Positions 1-12,031 are shown, numbered from the stretch's first letter. The stretch is DNA of 64,000 nucleotides from Gonatopus flavifemur (GCA_018340375.1 JAFFJZ010000009.1:18120501-18184500); one strand, 5' to 3'. Program-made: numbers and translations. Notes: a model not told the origin generated them from the sequence alone.

Positions 1-287
1 TTGTTTTAAAAATATTGGAGCTCGAATTTTGAGGTTATTTGTTGTGAAGAATGAATCTTTCAGAACTTTTTCCATTTTCTTGACATTTTCTGGGAAATTT
101 ATTTTTCATAAAGAAAACTACTCCAAAAAAAGCACCGCTCACGGCTGTGAGGAAAGAATATTTGTGTATTCGTTGAATTGTCTGGAACGTTAAATTCCGA
201 GTACAGGAATATTTCAAGAAAATCTATTCCTTCCGGTGAACTACCTTGATGTTGCTGAATCCTGATCGACTGGAAGCCCAAGCCTGC
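1..287. other. AT-rich non-coding DNA
   Basis: No coding signature, RNA gene or repeat structure was recognised here. The short open frames on the minus strand have no recognisable motif and look like chance. Confidence 0.5.
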
Positions 288-421
288 TAAAAATTCCCCA
301 TAGAAATCGATAGGATATTTCACATTCCATATAGGATCTCCACAAGATTATATATAATCCTATGGGGATCCTATATGGAATGTGAAACATCCTATCGGTT
401 CCTATGAGGAATTTTCAGCGG
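288..421. repeat. Palindromic MITE-like inverted repeat
   Basis: The left arm (CTGCTAAAAATTCCCCATAG, then CATTCCATATAGGATC) is repeated in inverted form on the right (GATCCTATATGGAATG, then CTATGAGGAATTTTCAGCG) around a short AT core. The whole unit can fold on itself. No clear target-site duplication was seen, so the superfamily is unknown. Confidence 0.75.
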
Positions 422-624
422 AGAAGAATGTCACATTATCATCACTCTGGATTGAAGAATGGTAGGATAGTTTAATTTATTTCCCAGAGATCTGCCGTTT
501 TCCAACTTACAGAATGGTGTCAAGCTCAAGTATGGAACATCCAGTTCTATTGAATTATTTGGATTCGAGAAAAAATTACAGAAATGCTAATATCTTGAGA
601 ACCAAACCTCAACAATAGTATATT

Positions 625-771
625 ATGTATCAAGGGTAGAAAATTGGCGATTGAAACGAGTGAGAGGTGCGATAGAGACGAGGAGATCAAAACGACCCGA
701 GAGAATGGTGAAGGTCGCCGAGGCTCTATCGCACCCCCACTCGCCTCAATCGTCTTTCTGCCCGTGATACA
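625..771. repeat. Palindromic MITE-like element
   Basis: Arms of about 55 bp are inverted copies: GTATCAAGGGTAGAAA on the left and TTTCTGCCCGTGATAC on the right, with inner GAGGTGCGATAGAG and CTCTATCGCACCCC. It is non-coding; the open frame across it is the palindrome itself. No convincing target duplication was found. Confidence 0.75.
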
Positions 772-851
772 CACGATATTTTTTGTTGAACGCTGAGTGA
801 ACTACCAGAGATGAAAACATTTCCCTTTTACTGGCAAAAAGGTATACATAA

Positions 852-1061
852 CAGTGATGCCAGATTCGAGACCGAGACCGTATCAATTCACCCTATTGAC
901 CGCTTCCCCTTTCTCCCACCATGCGGAATGAGTCGGCGAGCGAGGGAGTGATAGTTACTCTTTCTCTGTCGATCACTCGACTCAATCTGCATGGTGGGAG
1001 AAAGGGGGAGCGGTCGATGGAGAGGGTGAAAGCTGTCTCGGTCTCGAATCTGGCATCACTG
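852..1061. mobile_element. hAT-type MITE with perfect 8-bp TSD
   Basis: A 210-bp foldback unit starts CAGTGATGCCAGATTCGAG and ends CTCGAATCTGGCATCACTG. It is flanked by an exact 8-bp direct repeat ATACATAA (844-851 and 1062-1069). An 8-bp duplication plus CAGTGATGCC termini is typical of hAT elements. There is no coding capacity. The termini match those of the element at 61654-61800. Confidence 0.9.
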
Positions 1062-1069
1062 ATACATAA

Positions 1070-1626
1070 TAGAGGATGTGTTGTTCAAACACTTTCAATT
1101 AGACAATCAGTGAATATTCTAGGAATCCAACGTTATTTATTGAATTACAAAGAAGTAGTTCTATATAAATGAGTCACATTATTTTTGTCATATTCGTGAT
1201 GAAAAACAAAAAATAACAGATAAAAACAAAAAGCGCAGGTTTCCATTCATCATATCCAAATGAGGTGTTCTTTTTCGAACCCATCGAGCTCATGGCTAGC
1301 TCAACACAAACAAACAAACAAATATGAATTCAAACCTAACAAACAGAACGTATGAAACTTGTTGAAAAATTTCCGGTATCATAACAGAACTTCACATCCA
1401 GCACTGAATATTACATCCATATCACAGCAATATTTGAATATCGCAGTAATATGACTGCGATATTTATGTTGAGTGGGTTCTTATCTCGATTTTCGACAGT
1501 TTGGAGGTTCCATCGGAAAAATAATTAGTATGCACTAATACACATAATATCGAGACTCTTATAAAGAAATTACCCGCTCAATTCTTGTTACTTCAACATA
1601 ATCAATAACATATGAATTTGATTATA
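1070..1626. other. Non-coding spacer
   Basis: AT-rich sequence between two MITEs. I see no gene, RNA or repeat in it. Confidence 0.5.
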
Positions 1627-2693
1627 CAGGGTGGCGCGAAAGTCTGGAAACACCCCCATAACTTTCGAGCAGGGCATGATGATTGGATCAAATTTCTTTT
1701 GAATTGGAAGAGGGGTCAAGGGCTATCTCAACGGGGGACTTTGAGTTCCCCAGCCCTGTAGGGCACGATGAGAGGGGAAGGGGGGCCAAAATCTCAAATG
1801 AGACGGGAGGGCTTGTGATACGTCATTCGATAGGTTTTTCCAACCCAAATCCAGCGGTTTTTTTTTCCCAAAATCAGATCATTTTTCGCTGTGTTACTGT
1901 AATTTTGATACTCTGATGTGGCAAAGTCTGAAAACACCCCCTTAACTTTTGAACGGGGCATGATAATTGGATCAAATTTCTTTCGAATCGGAGGTTATTT
2001 CTACCCCAATCTTGGCATTACCCAGAATCAACGGCGTGGACGTGTCGGGAATCTGATTCCTTGTGTGCGTGTGTGTGTGCGTGCATGTGTGTGTTTGTGT
2101 GTGGGCGTCGGTGTGTGTGGGTATTGGTGGTTGTGTGTGGGTCGCACAAGCTCATATGACCGAACCACCCAACCACCCTCACACACACACACAATCCCAC
2201 ACATCAACACCCACCTACACTCACACACACCTCCTCACCCACACACACACATGCACACACCCAGAAGGCATCAGGTTCCCGCCACGTCCACGCCGTTGAT
2301 TCTGGGTGATGCGAAGATTCGGATAAGAAAACCTCCGATTAAAAAAAAATTTGATGCGATTATCATGCCTCGTTCAAAAGTTGTGGGAGTGTTTCCAGAC
2401 TTCGCCACATCGGAGTATTGAAATGACAATAACTCAGCGGAAAATGATCCAAAAAACAAAGAATCGCTGGATTCGGGTTGAAAGCCCCTATCGAATGAAG
2501 TATCACAAGTCTTCCCGTCTAATTTGAGATTTTGGCCCTCCTCCCCCTCTTATCATCCCCTACAGGGCTGGGGAACTCAAAGTCCCCCGTTAAGATAGCC
2601 CTTGACCCCTCCTTCAATTCAAAAAAAATTTGATCCAATTTCATGCCCCGTTCAAAAGTCTTGGGGGTGTTTCCAGATTTCTGCGCCACCCTG
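1627..2693. mobile_element. TA-flanked foldback element, mariner-like ends
   Basis: Termini are CAGGGTGGCGC and GCGCCACCCTG, flanked by TA on both sides (1625-1626, 2694-2695). Nearly all of the 1067 bp is one long palindrome. Each arm holds two direct copies of the same end motif (GTCTGGAAACACCCCC-like, at about 1632 and 1922, mirrored at about 2390 and 2670). The centre is a GT/CA microsatellite. The ends resemble those of Tc1/mariner-type elements. Long open frames here are low-complexity artefacts. Confidence 0.85.
2046..2264. repeat. GT-rich then CA-rich microsatellite hairpin
   Basis: About 90 bp of GT/GTGTGC repeats are followed by about 100 bp of CA repeats, forming the loop-proximal part of the palindrome at 1627-2693. 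Expansion of a dinucleotide at the centre of a foldback element is the simplest explanation. Confidence 0.85.
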
Positions 2694-2967
2694 TATATGT
2701 ATATAGCTGGCACTAATCATTTCCCCGATAGAACCTTGAAACCCTTAAAAATCAAAATACGAAGTTCTAAGGTAGTAACATCGAAATGTTCCATAACACG
2801 TCTTCCAGATATCTAAAAGATATATCTGGAATCATTTTTCAAGAGATATCCATCAGATATTCAAGAAACGTCGTATGCAACATTTTCTGACAAATTTCAG
2901 ATCGATTGTCATTGTTGGGATGTCAATATTTTCTCTATCTCCGTCGTCTTCGTCTATTCAAACACTA

Positions 2968-3707
2968 CACTGAGAGAAGAGCAGTTTGGAGGTTCTGTAA
3001 ATAGTAATATATTTGTTCAGTAAATCTAAATATGACTCAACTTTCAGCAGTCTTCCATGAAATTTCGATGAACATCGCTGAGATGTTGCTTCACGTTACT
3101 CACTGTTTTTCAACCGTTCCTAGGGGTGCACACGATATTCTCGTCGAGACTGAAAAAGAATACATCATCTTAATTTAAACGTGTTCCAATGAGGTATCCA
3201 CCGCACAGAATTCCGACTTCGTATCTAATGAAACGGAATAATCGATCATTCCGATTTCATAAACAAGATCAACCAAGATATGCTTCCGGTATCGTTTGTC
3301 AGTCTCGTCTCGTCTCGGTGCAACGCTCAATGCAGATCTCGATATAGATCTTGATCATTTTCATTTGCAAGATCAAAACCTGTCACGAATTTGTTCCGTC
3401 TGATGCGAAGCTTCAATTGAGTTTAGTGAACCATGTCTTACAAACAGTAGAATGATGAATATAGATCATTTTCCAAGTTCTTGACGCGAGTCTCGTGTGC
3501 ACCCCTAACCGTTCCTTTAAAATTCGATGTTTATGACCGAACTCGCTACGTGTCACTCGATTCCTGAACGGTTCAGTAACGTGAAGCAAAATCTCAGCAA
3601 TGTTCATCGAAATTCCATGAAAGATTGCTGAAATTTAAGTAATATTTAAATTTACTGAACAAATATATTACTATTCATAGAACCTCCAAACCGCTCTTCT
3701 CTAAGTG
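2968..3707. mobile_element. Palindromic TA MITE, CACTGA family
   Basis: Ends CACTGAGAGAAGAGC and GCTCTTCTCTAAGTG are flanked by TA (2966-2967, 3708-3709). Arms of about 150 bp are inverted copies. The centre is interrupted by a hAT MITE (3121-3507), so the ancestral element was about 345 bp. The same terminal CACTGA pattern recurs at 5155, 6821 and 60340. Confidence 0.85.
3121..3507. mobile_element. hAT-type MITE nested in a TA MITE
   Basis: Termini TAGGGGTGCACACGA and CTCGTGTGCACCCCTA are flanked by a perfect 8-bp direct repeat ACCGTTCC (3113-3120 and 3508-3515). The 387 bp are non-coding. The duplicated target lies inside the arm of the 2968-3707 element, so this insertion is the younger of the two. 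Confidence 0.9.
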
Positions 3708-3709
3708 TA

Positions 3710-5154
3710 CCTTCAAGTGAGTTTAATGAAAAACAAAATTATGAGCAACACAATTGTGGGCACGTGAACTACAAGAAGTTAATTAAAATGACAATATTCG
3801 TTGTCTCTGTAGTTGGAAAAATAAACAAAAAAATGGAAAATAAACACAATGTTTTTGAAGAACAAATCATGTTTTCTGGACAGAAGTCTCAATTTTTCTT
3901 TCCTTCATGTAATAGTCCAAGGAAATATCATTTTGAAAATCCTAGCTGTTCCATATTAGTTATTTTATTTGATAATTTTTATTCGAAGACAATTGAATTA
4001 AACTGTGTAAACTGAAATTTCGAATATTCTATATACATTTGTCAAAATGTATGTAATTCAGATGAAATGTTTCCAATACATAATTATGAAATAAAATAAC
4101 TGATATGAAATAGTAAGGGTTCTGTATTCAATACCTCATTTGATATAAACACAATGTTGTCATTGTCAATAAATTTAACAATTTGATAAGTGATTATTTT
4201 CTCACACAAAAGGAAAGTTATATGTGCTTTCTCAACATTTTCATGGAGATTTCCAGTGCAGACACCCGATTCTATGGACGTGTGTATTATGGAATACTCA
4301 TTGATCCATGTTGGACACAAGTGTCCGTGTAAGTCTAAATTTAAAAATATTATTCTTCTTCGAGTGTACGTCAAATGGAAAGATTATAAAAGTTTTCAAA
4401 AAAAGATATCCATGTAGGTTGCAATATACAAGTCACTGAAAATCGTAGATCTAGAATGCGTGTACGATGAAAGTCATTCATATTTTTTGATCTTCCACAT
4501 CAGACGTATTTTCTTCGGATGATTCCTCCACCGAGTGATTTGACACCAACTTCTGTTGCTACAATATGGAAGAATTATCATATAGCAATACATATGAGTA
4601 CTCAATTATATATTGTTATTCCTATCAATCATATATTGTGAGTATGCCCTTTGAATACCTGGAATGACATTAGATGCATCTCAATATGCAAATTAAATTT
4701 TTGGTGTTTTGCTGAAATTTTAAACATTCAGAACTACTATCGGTGGGAGTTTAGTAATTGAAAACAAATTCGTTTCCGGGCATAATTTGAGTGGAATTTA
4801 GAAGTGGTCGAATCTTTGGTGATTGAAATTCTAAGAAGGAAAGGAGAAATTGGAATGGAAAAGTTTCCAAAGTTATGTATAATTTATATATAATTCAATA
4901 ATTCAATATATTTGATATATAAATTATATTGGGAACGTGACATTATAGGAACTGTTCTCACGTTTGATAACTAACCGTTTTCTTGTATCACCGCCCCTCA
5001 AATTATGCCCTCATTCATATTCCGCTGTGAAGAAAATCAGAATGTTTCGAAAACTGAAAATTTCAAAACTATGTTGTTACTGTTCATCTCCGACCGGCGA
5101 TGACGAATTTAATTACCATATCTATTATGAAGGTGATCGCAATAATCTTTACTA
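3710..5154. other. AT-rich non-coding spacer
   Basis: No gene recognised. An AT-only near-palindrome lies at about 4868-4935 and is probably simple sequence. The 165-codon frame that begins at 4964 runs into the next MITE and has no family motif. Confidence 0.5.
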
Positions 5155-5369
5155 CACTGAAAAAGAAATTGGTTCCTGCCAAATAAATTTTTTTTGTCCT
5201 CTACCCAATAAATATTCATTAGAATCAACAGAATTATTCATTATGACCATTTATTTAGTTCGAATCAATTATCTTGGTTACAAAGAATATTCTGTTGATT
5301 CTAATGAATATTTATTGGATAGAGAACAAATAAACATTTATTTGACTGGAATGAATTTTTTTCTTAGTG
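5155..5369. mobile_element. Palindromic TA MITE, CACTGA family
   Basis: Ends CACTGAAAAAGAAATT and AATTTTTTTCTTAGTG are flanked by TA (5153-5154, 5370-5371). The arms hold mirrored CCAATAAATATTCATTAG and CTAATGAATATTTATTGG. It is 215 bp and non-coding. Confidence 0.85.
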
Positions 5370-5371
5370 TA

Positions 5372-6818
5372 TCTAACTGCATTTGCATTTATTTTTTGAA
5401 ACGATCACTGCCATCCGCAATTACGATGACGTTTTATTTTTTCTTCTTGTATACAAGATGACCCAAACCGAACTCATATCTTTACCTCTTCACCGCATTG
5501 CGTATCATTTGTGATACAAACAGGGCCGAATTAATGCATGGACAAGACTGGACATGTGCCAGAAGCCCGAACGTTTTGGAAGGGCTCCCGTCAATCAAAT
5601 ACATGAAAAAATATGCTTCAACTTCAAGTCTATTAGAAAACTTGCCCTTACAAAGGAGCTCCCATGACCATGTCACACAATCACCAACGATATGAAACAA
5701 TTCCTACCCATATGAAAAAATTTCTAAAATTCTGAACAATTTATTTACGAATTATATACAATTTTTCATCAAATGTTCACAATTTTGAATATTTTCTCCA
5801 CTTGGGGCATTTCCGGTCGGAAAAAAATGGACGGTGACACCACGTTATGATGGGAACATTCAGGACAGATTTTTCCATCCAGACATATGCGGAAATTATC
5901 GTAATCAGATGAATGGATGAATTGAATGTCACCTGTGTATGAACTGGCGGGATCGGAGAAGAAGCACCTTATGGATGGAAATGGTGAAAATAAACTATAT
6001 TTTCGATCTGATTTGACCACGTAGACTTAGGATCCAATGTTTTGTTCGTTGTTGTTGTAAATATTTATTCACTCTTATCTTGTGAATCTTGTGATACTTA
6101 TGGATTAACAAATTGCAATAAAATCCTGTTTCCAAACAGTTATTATATTGTTCATTCACATTTTCTTATCCAACACAAATGAGTCCCAAATGAATTTCCG
6201 TTATGTTAGGTTTGAAAGAACTCATAATGAGCTCTCAAGAATGCTCCTTCTCGCGCGAATCGAAAAAAACTTACACGTCAATTATGTATGTAGATATTGA
6301 TGAGATAATTCTGATTATCTGAATGAACGAGTACTTGGACTGTTTAGATATAAATAGTAAAGAGATATACCGATACAGATACTATCCCAGATTCATGTGA
6401 TAATGGAGAAATCACAGAACCTATTTCACTGGAATATTCAAACACTTTATGTCTCTCATTTTTGCCAGCGTATGAATCATGTTTGAGAGTGGATAGTACA
6501 GTGATATTCATAAGAAATCTTTACACCAGTGGAAGTTTTTGTGATGGCACAAGGCAGTCAGTCTTAGAGCTTGGATCCAATCTGCTCAAATGTTAAAGTT
6601 TAACAGATGACATGAAGGGATGGATAGTTTTCCTCAACCGTATCAAGCTTTATTGTGAATGACGAATGTCTATTCACAGTGAAATATATCTGGAAATCAA
6701 AAAACAATTGATTGTGGAATATTACAGTGGAACTTCCTGAATTTTCAAAAGAAATTTTGTTACGGTGTTGAAAAATCATTGCAAATATGCAAGATTGATG
6801 CGAAATAATCATAGGAAC
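5372..6818. other. Non-coding spacer, no gene recognised
   Basis: Short open frames at 5482-5700 and 5769-6020 (minus) have no motif I recognise. The latter contains a C-P-E-C-S-H-H cluster but nothing diagnostic. Confidence 0.4.
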
Positions 6819-6820
6819 TA

Positions 6821-7128
6821 CACTGAAAGAAGGATGGACTGGTTAGAACATTCTGGTTGGAATACTTCGAAATCTGAATCTATTCACCAGGAGATATAAT
6901 CATGACGTCCAGAAAAACTGTTTGAAGTAAAAAAAAAACTACATTCTCCAGGTTAGAGAAACCACATTCTTTTTCTTGGTGTAGTAACCAGATTGTGTGG
7001 TTGATTTTGGCTTCAACTACTTTTTCTGAACGTCACAATCACATTTTCTGGTGAACAGGACCAGATTTCAAGTTATTGCGACCACGAATGGCCTGGTTAT
7101 TTCCAAACACGTCGTTCTTCTGTCAGTG
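6821..7128. mobile_element. Palindromic TA MITE, CACTGA family
   Basis: Ends CACTGAAAGAAGGA and TCTTCTGTCAGTG are flanked by TA (6819-6820, 7129-7130). The arms are inverted copies (TTCACCAGGAGATATAATCA against TGATTGTGACGTTCAG-type sequence on the opposite strand). It is 308 bp and non-coding. Confidence 0.8.
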
Positions 7129-7149
7129 TATTTTATGATTTGAAGTGAA

Positions 7150-7268
7150 ATTACACGCGTACGTTTGCCGCATACGATGTCATTAGATGAAGGAGGAAGC
7201 CCTAGGGGAAAACGTGTTGCCTCTCCTTCCATCTAATGCTGTCGCATGCAGCGGATGCACGCATGTGA
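7150..7268. repeat. Short palindromic element
   Basis: Arms of about 45 bp are inverted copies: GCATACGATGTCATTAGATG against CATCTAATGCTGTCGCATGC. The centre is CCCTAGGGG. No clear target duplication, so superfamily is not assigned. Confidence 0.7.
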
Positions 7269-7616
7269 TAGAGGCTTGGGAAGTGACTCGCGACAAAGGG
7301 AATGGAACGCGCGCGCGAAGCGCGCGCCGATGACTGCTAGTATGATAAAATTGACAAATTAAATCCTTCAAAATTTATTTATGAATCACTTAGAAATCTC
7401 ACGGAGATTTGAACAAGATATCAACCGAAAATATGAGATACTCAATATATGAAACATAACTAATGTCGAACATATATACTAACAGCAATTCTGGTGAGAT
7501 AAATCCTTTGGGGAAGATTCGATGGACCACAATAATTCCACCCGAGATTGAAATTTCCCAAAATTATTGCTTCAAATTTCGAATGAAGTTTCAAATTCGT
7601 ATTTGTGATACGCAGC

Positions 7617-7910
7617 TCACGTGAGCGTAATTCGTAAAACGAGGACCAATCGCGTCCCTTCTATCACTTCGACGTCCACGATGTTGGGCATCGATACTAG
7701 TGCATCAAATGGCACACCGATATTCCATCGATGCTTAGTGAACACTACTCCTCGGGCCTCAGCGGCAAAGTCCAGCCACCCGAGAACGGATAGACACACG
7801 GCTATCATTGAAAGGTCAACCTCTCCCGACAGAATATACTCGTGGGAATAGCTGATACGCAAACTTCGCGTCAGAATCAACCCGTTGACGTCATTTCCCG
7901 ATAGAACCAA
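7617..7910 (-). other. 97-codon open frame, function unknown
   Basis: An uninterrupted minus-strand frame lies in a CpG-richer patch (about 7600-7920) than its surroundings. The product would have a hydrophobic middle (LSMIAVCLSVLGWLDFAAEA) but no motif I recognise. It could be a fragment of an old element or chance. I do not assign a function. Confidence 0.25.
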
Positions 7911-8259
7911 TGGTTTGGATTCATTCTTCCAGTAGAATCACTCTCACGTCGTAATGGATTCATGGATATCCTTTGGGAATTGATCAAACGTCTGAATTTC
8001 GGTAGAGCTCCTTCCGAGCCATTCAGGGTTTGGGTGAATAAAATTTCACCGGAATCGTATTAGAATCACGACTTGTCGCGTGGGGAACATCACGTGGGAT
8101 AGGTCACGTGTGCACACGTCGTCAACTAGAAAGTCCGGACTGATGAGTCATAGGATATAAGAATCCTTAATTGCTCACTCAATTAGTTTGATTTATTATT
8201 TTATTCACGATTGTCTTCATGCTAAAATAAGCTTCTTCGACCATATTATAATCATTCTT

Positions 8260-8747
8260 GGGTCGGTGCCGAATCAACGAAAAACCAAATCAACGAAAAA
8301 AAATTTACAAGCAGTATGAAGTTGTCATTTTGTTGCAGTATGAAATGAAATTAGTCATAGATCATTGATTAAATTAAACGAAAAGTGAAAAACATTGATT
8401 TGCTAACACAACCCCACGGTAAACTTAATTCCCCTTTGTTATGTTTATGATTATGGTATGGTTATGTTTATGATAACAACAAACCGATTTTCGTTCTCTA
8501 CAGACGTTTGAAACAGTTTGATTGTACCAATCGATTAGGAAGATCATTAATAATTTTATTAGAATGATGAATTACGTGTCTACTGTAATAAACGGGTGCA
8601 GTGAATAGGTTAACATAAAGAATTTTCGTTTAATTTAATCAATGATCTATGACTAATTTCATTTCATACTGCAACAAAATGACAACTTCATACTGCTAGT
8701 AAATTTTCTTTCGTTGATTTGGTTTTTCGTTGATTCGGCACCGACCC
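8260..8747. mobile_element. hAT-type MITE with perfect 8-bp TSD
   Basis: A 488-bp unit begins GGGTCGGTGCCGAATCAACG and ends CGTTGATTCGGCACCGACCC. It is flanked by an exact 8-bp repeat TCATTCTT (8252-8259, 8748-8755). Arms of about 120 bp are inverted copies. Subterminal AATCAACGAAAA motifs occur twice per end. The same subterminal motif is found in the 127-bp element at 14408-14534. Confidence 0.92.
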
Positions 8748-9009
8748 TCATTCTTCGTTGTTTTGGTTTCACTTGAATGAACATCTTGAGTCAAGTTTCA
8801 AAAACCGAAGTTGTCTCCTTTTATTGATCTGTGACACGCGTTTCCCGACCAATTCAAAACGTACCCTGGAACTGACGAGCCAGAGGCATTATCGGGGCCC
8901 AATTATTCCTTTTGATTAGAGACGAATGGAATCATCAACGCGCTAATCCAATGACAGTCTGAAACATCACATCTGACGTCAAAGAATGAGTTCAAAATGA
9001 CAGATCCAA

Positions 9010-9260
9010 TATAGCGGACGTGAATTCAATCGTTTTCGCATTTATGGTCAGATTCAAATGAAACATGGGTTTTAGACGTTTTCGAGGGTGCTGAATCGAA
9101 ATTTGGAGTCAGGAACTGTTTCAAGATCGCGGAAACAATATGGTGGACGTGGATTCAGTCATCCTTGCATTCGTGGACCAGCTTATATCAATCACGGATT
9201 CTGTAGGTTTTTAAGGCAGTCTGGGTCAAAATCTGGAATCAAATGTTTAAAAGAAATATG
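9010..9260. repeat. Two degenerate tandem units of about 129 bp
   Basis: AATATAGCGGACGTG (9010) and AATATGGTGGACGTG (9139) start two diverged units of similar length and order. The AAGATGGTGGACG-like motif also marks the array at 41281-41960, suggesting one dispersed satellite family. Confidence 0.5.
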
Positions 9261-10151
9261 AATTTCGATCTTCCCGTGTAAGCTTCTCTGCATCCAGAGA
9301 CTCTTCAAAAGCTGATTGGAATTATGACAGCTGCACACTAGTCAGGATTTGAAGGATGTAGTTATTGAAACAAATGAACCGTGGAAATGTTCCAATTCAT
9401 TCCTTATTCACGTTCAGATGACTCCCCGTTACGCTTGAGGTGGTTCTCCAGCAATATTCAGAATTTAATTCGGAAAATTGTTATTCATTAGGGAACCAAG
9501 GTCGAAGGGATCCAATGATCATAGTTGTTGGAGCTCCTATTCGTATTCATGACAGAAGAACAACCAAATCGAAATATAACCGAACAACTCTGTAACAACC
9601 ACACAAAATTTTTCATGGTTCTTCTCTTGGAGAATTTTTATTTTCAATCCACTTATGACTCATGAGAGCCCATTTCGTTCTATGTGAGATTTTGGAAACC
9701 TTCTCCGTGGATATTCTTTATATTTCATCATCAGGATACTGGCACATACTTTTGTTCATGCTGTAACGTGATAATTCCACGTACAAAGAGTGAACAGGAA
9801 CAGATCTCACCAACTAGTCGGACGTACAGTCTATCCTGTGTATTTACGGAGACAAGGAAGCGTTCGATGCTCAAGTCACCGGTCCACTCCTCGGCCACAC
9901 ACGGGACATGTAAAATAGGTTCAGATTAATTTTCGTATGCGCGTTTTTATTTTTATTTTTTTCATGGAGACCGACGGAAGAGAGAAATGATCGACGTGAA
10001 ATGGAGTACACTTACGGACTTTCGGGTTGACAAGACGTGGATGGATATTGAAGATGGACGTTTATTAATTGATCAGGATGCAACTATGCACGACGATGAG
10101 CTTATACGATGAATGACCACTGAGCCAGCCCCCGTCTACTAACGACCGCGC
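9261..10151. other. Non-coding left flank of the MULE
   Basis: No gene recognised. An 81-codon open frame at 9684-9929 has no motif that I know. Confidence 0.4.
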
Positions 10152-10551
10152 ACCGGAGGATACGGTATCAGGCTTCCATTTCCTTGGTCACTTTTTCCCG
10201 GACAAAATTTCCCCGCTGAAATTCCCCCGAAAGATTTTCCCTGTGAAAGAAATTCCCTCGGATATAATTTCCTATGGACAAAGATTCCTTGAGCATAATT
10301 TCCCGTGTTTCCCGTTAAATTTTTCTGTGCGTTTGATTTTTCTTACGTTCGTTTGAATTTCACATCGTGTGAGGTGGTGTCTGTAGGTTATTGGAATTCA
10401 TTCGTTTGTATTTCACATCGTGTGTTGTGGTGTTTATATGTTATTCGAACGTAAACATATTTCAGTATGTCGTTTGTTGTTGTGCCCGTGTGCTTGTTGG
10501 AAATTGATTTGGTTTCTTAGTGCTCTGTTCTGTTGGTTGTAGTGAGACATC

Positions 10552-10824
10552 ATGCCGTGGATTTTCCATGAAAGTAGTAAGGGGAATGTAATTTTGGAGC
10601 ACGATGGTTTTTTATACTATAAACGGAAGTGCGGTGTTGGCAAAGTTTTTTGGCGGTGCACTTTGTATCCGAAAGGATGCCGTGGAAGGTGCGAGACCAG
10701 CAGTGACAATAAAGATGGTAGAGTGGTGTTTTTCTTTGTTTTGAGTTGCTGTGTGTGCTGGAGGATAAATGCTGCTTTTAAGTTCATCCAGTTTCATAGT
10801 AAAATATTGTATCCCAGAGTATAA
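10552..10824 (+). CDS. FLYWCH zinc-finger exon of the MULE
   Basis: An ATG at 10552 opens a frame whose first 60 or so residues match the FLYWCH pattern: a Gly-Phe-Leu-Tyr-Tyr stretch, then F-W-R-C, then G-C-R-G-R-C-E-T. FLYWCH fingers are DNA-binding modules commonly fused N-terminally to insect MULE transposases. The frame after about 10713 loses the pattern, and GATG|GTAGAG at 10711-10719 could be a splice donor, so the open frame to 10824 is probably intron. The expected terminal His-x-His is missing from this exon. It is likely exon 1 of the transposase whose core starts near 12850. Confidence 0.65.
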   Translation: MPWIFHESSKGNVILEHDGFLYYKRKCGVGKVFWRCTLYPKGCRGRCETSSDNKDGRVVFFFVLSCCVCWRINAAFKFIQFHSKILYPRV

Positions 10825-11289
10825 TTCGTATTGTTGAAAGTTTTGTGAATTTCCTGTAATGTTGTGAATTTTATTAATGGATGTTTTTGAAACTTTATGA
10901 ACAATTGTTACAATTGGATAGGAAGTTTTGAAATTCCCTCTCGAACATTAAATTCAAGAAGTGTCGTTAAATTCAGTATGGAAGTATGATCTGGTGTGGA
11001 GAATTTCGTATTGAATGTGAGAATTTTCCTGACAGTGTAGTTCAGTGAGAAGCTTCATACGAAATTCCGTGAGTTTTGTTGTGAGGTCATGAATTTGATT
11101 GTTTACAATGAATCATTGGATTATTATGTGGATCGGTCGTGGTAGTATTGAAAATCCATCTTATCGAAATTGTTGATACTGAGTTCCTTTGATTTTCCAT
11201 TGCCTTGCTTGTCAAGTTTACATCATTCTCTAACCTTGCATGTTCCGTGTACTGTGTACACTTTATATATCTGTTTTTTTTCTTCTTTA

Positions 11290-11606
11290 TTGTATTTTTA
11301 TTGTTCACGAAGAATTATATTGCATGCACTTATGATGAACATTGGTTTTTTGGTTTGATTTCATCTAAAAATGAAGGAGAAGGTGATGTTCGAGTGAAAT
11401 TTCTACATCCATACGGCCCTTCTCCATCTTTCCACTGGCCATCAAAAGAAGACATTTGTTGGATCCCTATATGCAACATTATTTCATGTGTTAACCCACC
11501 GATCACAAAGGGATCCGGGAGAATGTATTATTTCTCTAAGGAGGCGATTAATTGGACTAATATTAAGCGCAATCAAATGCTGAAAAAAACACGACATCGT
11601 CAATAA
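11290..11606 (+). pseudogene. Fragment of uncharacterised TE-associated domain
   Basis: Part of an open frame (11205-11606) has dense aromatic spacing: Y-D-E-H-W-F-F-G, then V-R-V-K-F-L-H-P-Y-G-P, then F-H-W-P-S-K-E-D-I-C-W-I-P, then G-R-M-Y-Y-F. I recall this pattern from the C-termini of uncharacterised insect and cnidarian proteins linked to repeats, but I cannot name a family. A polypyrimidine tract precedes it, and an AATAAA lies at about 11834. It is inside the MULE between FLYWCH exon and transposase core, so it may be captured or inserted foreign sequence. Confidence 0.5.
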
Positions 11607-12031
11607 GTTATCGACAGTTTCTTAGAGACACTGGTCTTGCATCCCATCACTGGAAATCCTACTTCTTGACCTATTGTTATTCTGTTGACTTGATATTGCT
11701 ATAACAAGTGAGTTCAGAACACTGAAGGTTTTGAAATATGCATTACAGCCCAATGTCAGTTTTGGTCTCATTGTGTGATGAAGGCAGCCTCATAGAAGTA
11801 GAGCCTATTTGCGGATGTTGATATAGTTCAATGAATAAAGTAAAAGTATCTGAAATTTGTGTCATTGTTTTTGGTCTAATAAATATTCAACGCGTTGCTT
11901 CATCGAATGTGAATTAAAATCTGATTTTCCATATTACATCACACATTTCTAGTCAAGACACTGGTGATGTTCTTCTCCTTTGAATCAATTTAAACAAAAT
12001 TTGATAGAAAAAATTATTCAATAGGACAAAA

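Noticed and set aside
1918..2421. 167-codon open frame
   Set aside because: It is the low-complexity GT/CA core and arms of a palindromic element, with similar frames on the other strand.
4964..5461. 165-codon plus-strand frame
   Set aside because: It runs through the palindromic MITE at 5155-5369 and has no recognisable domain.
8130..8175. Hammerhead ribozyme core (CTGATGAGTC)
   Set aside because: The conserved GAAA after stem II is missing; the only GAAA lies upstream and the surrounding bases do not form the three stems.
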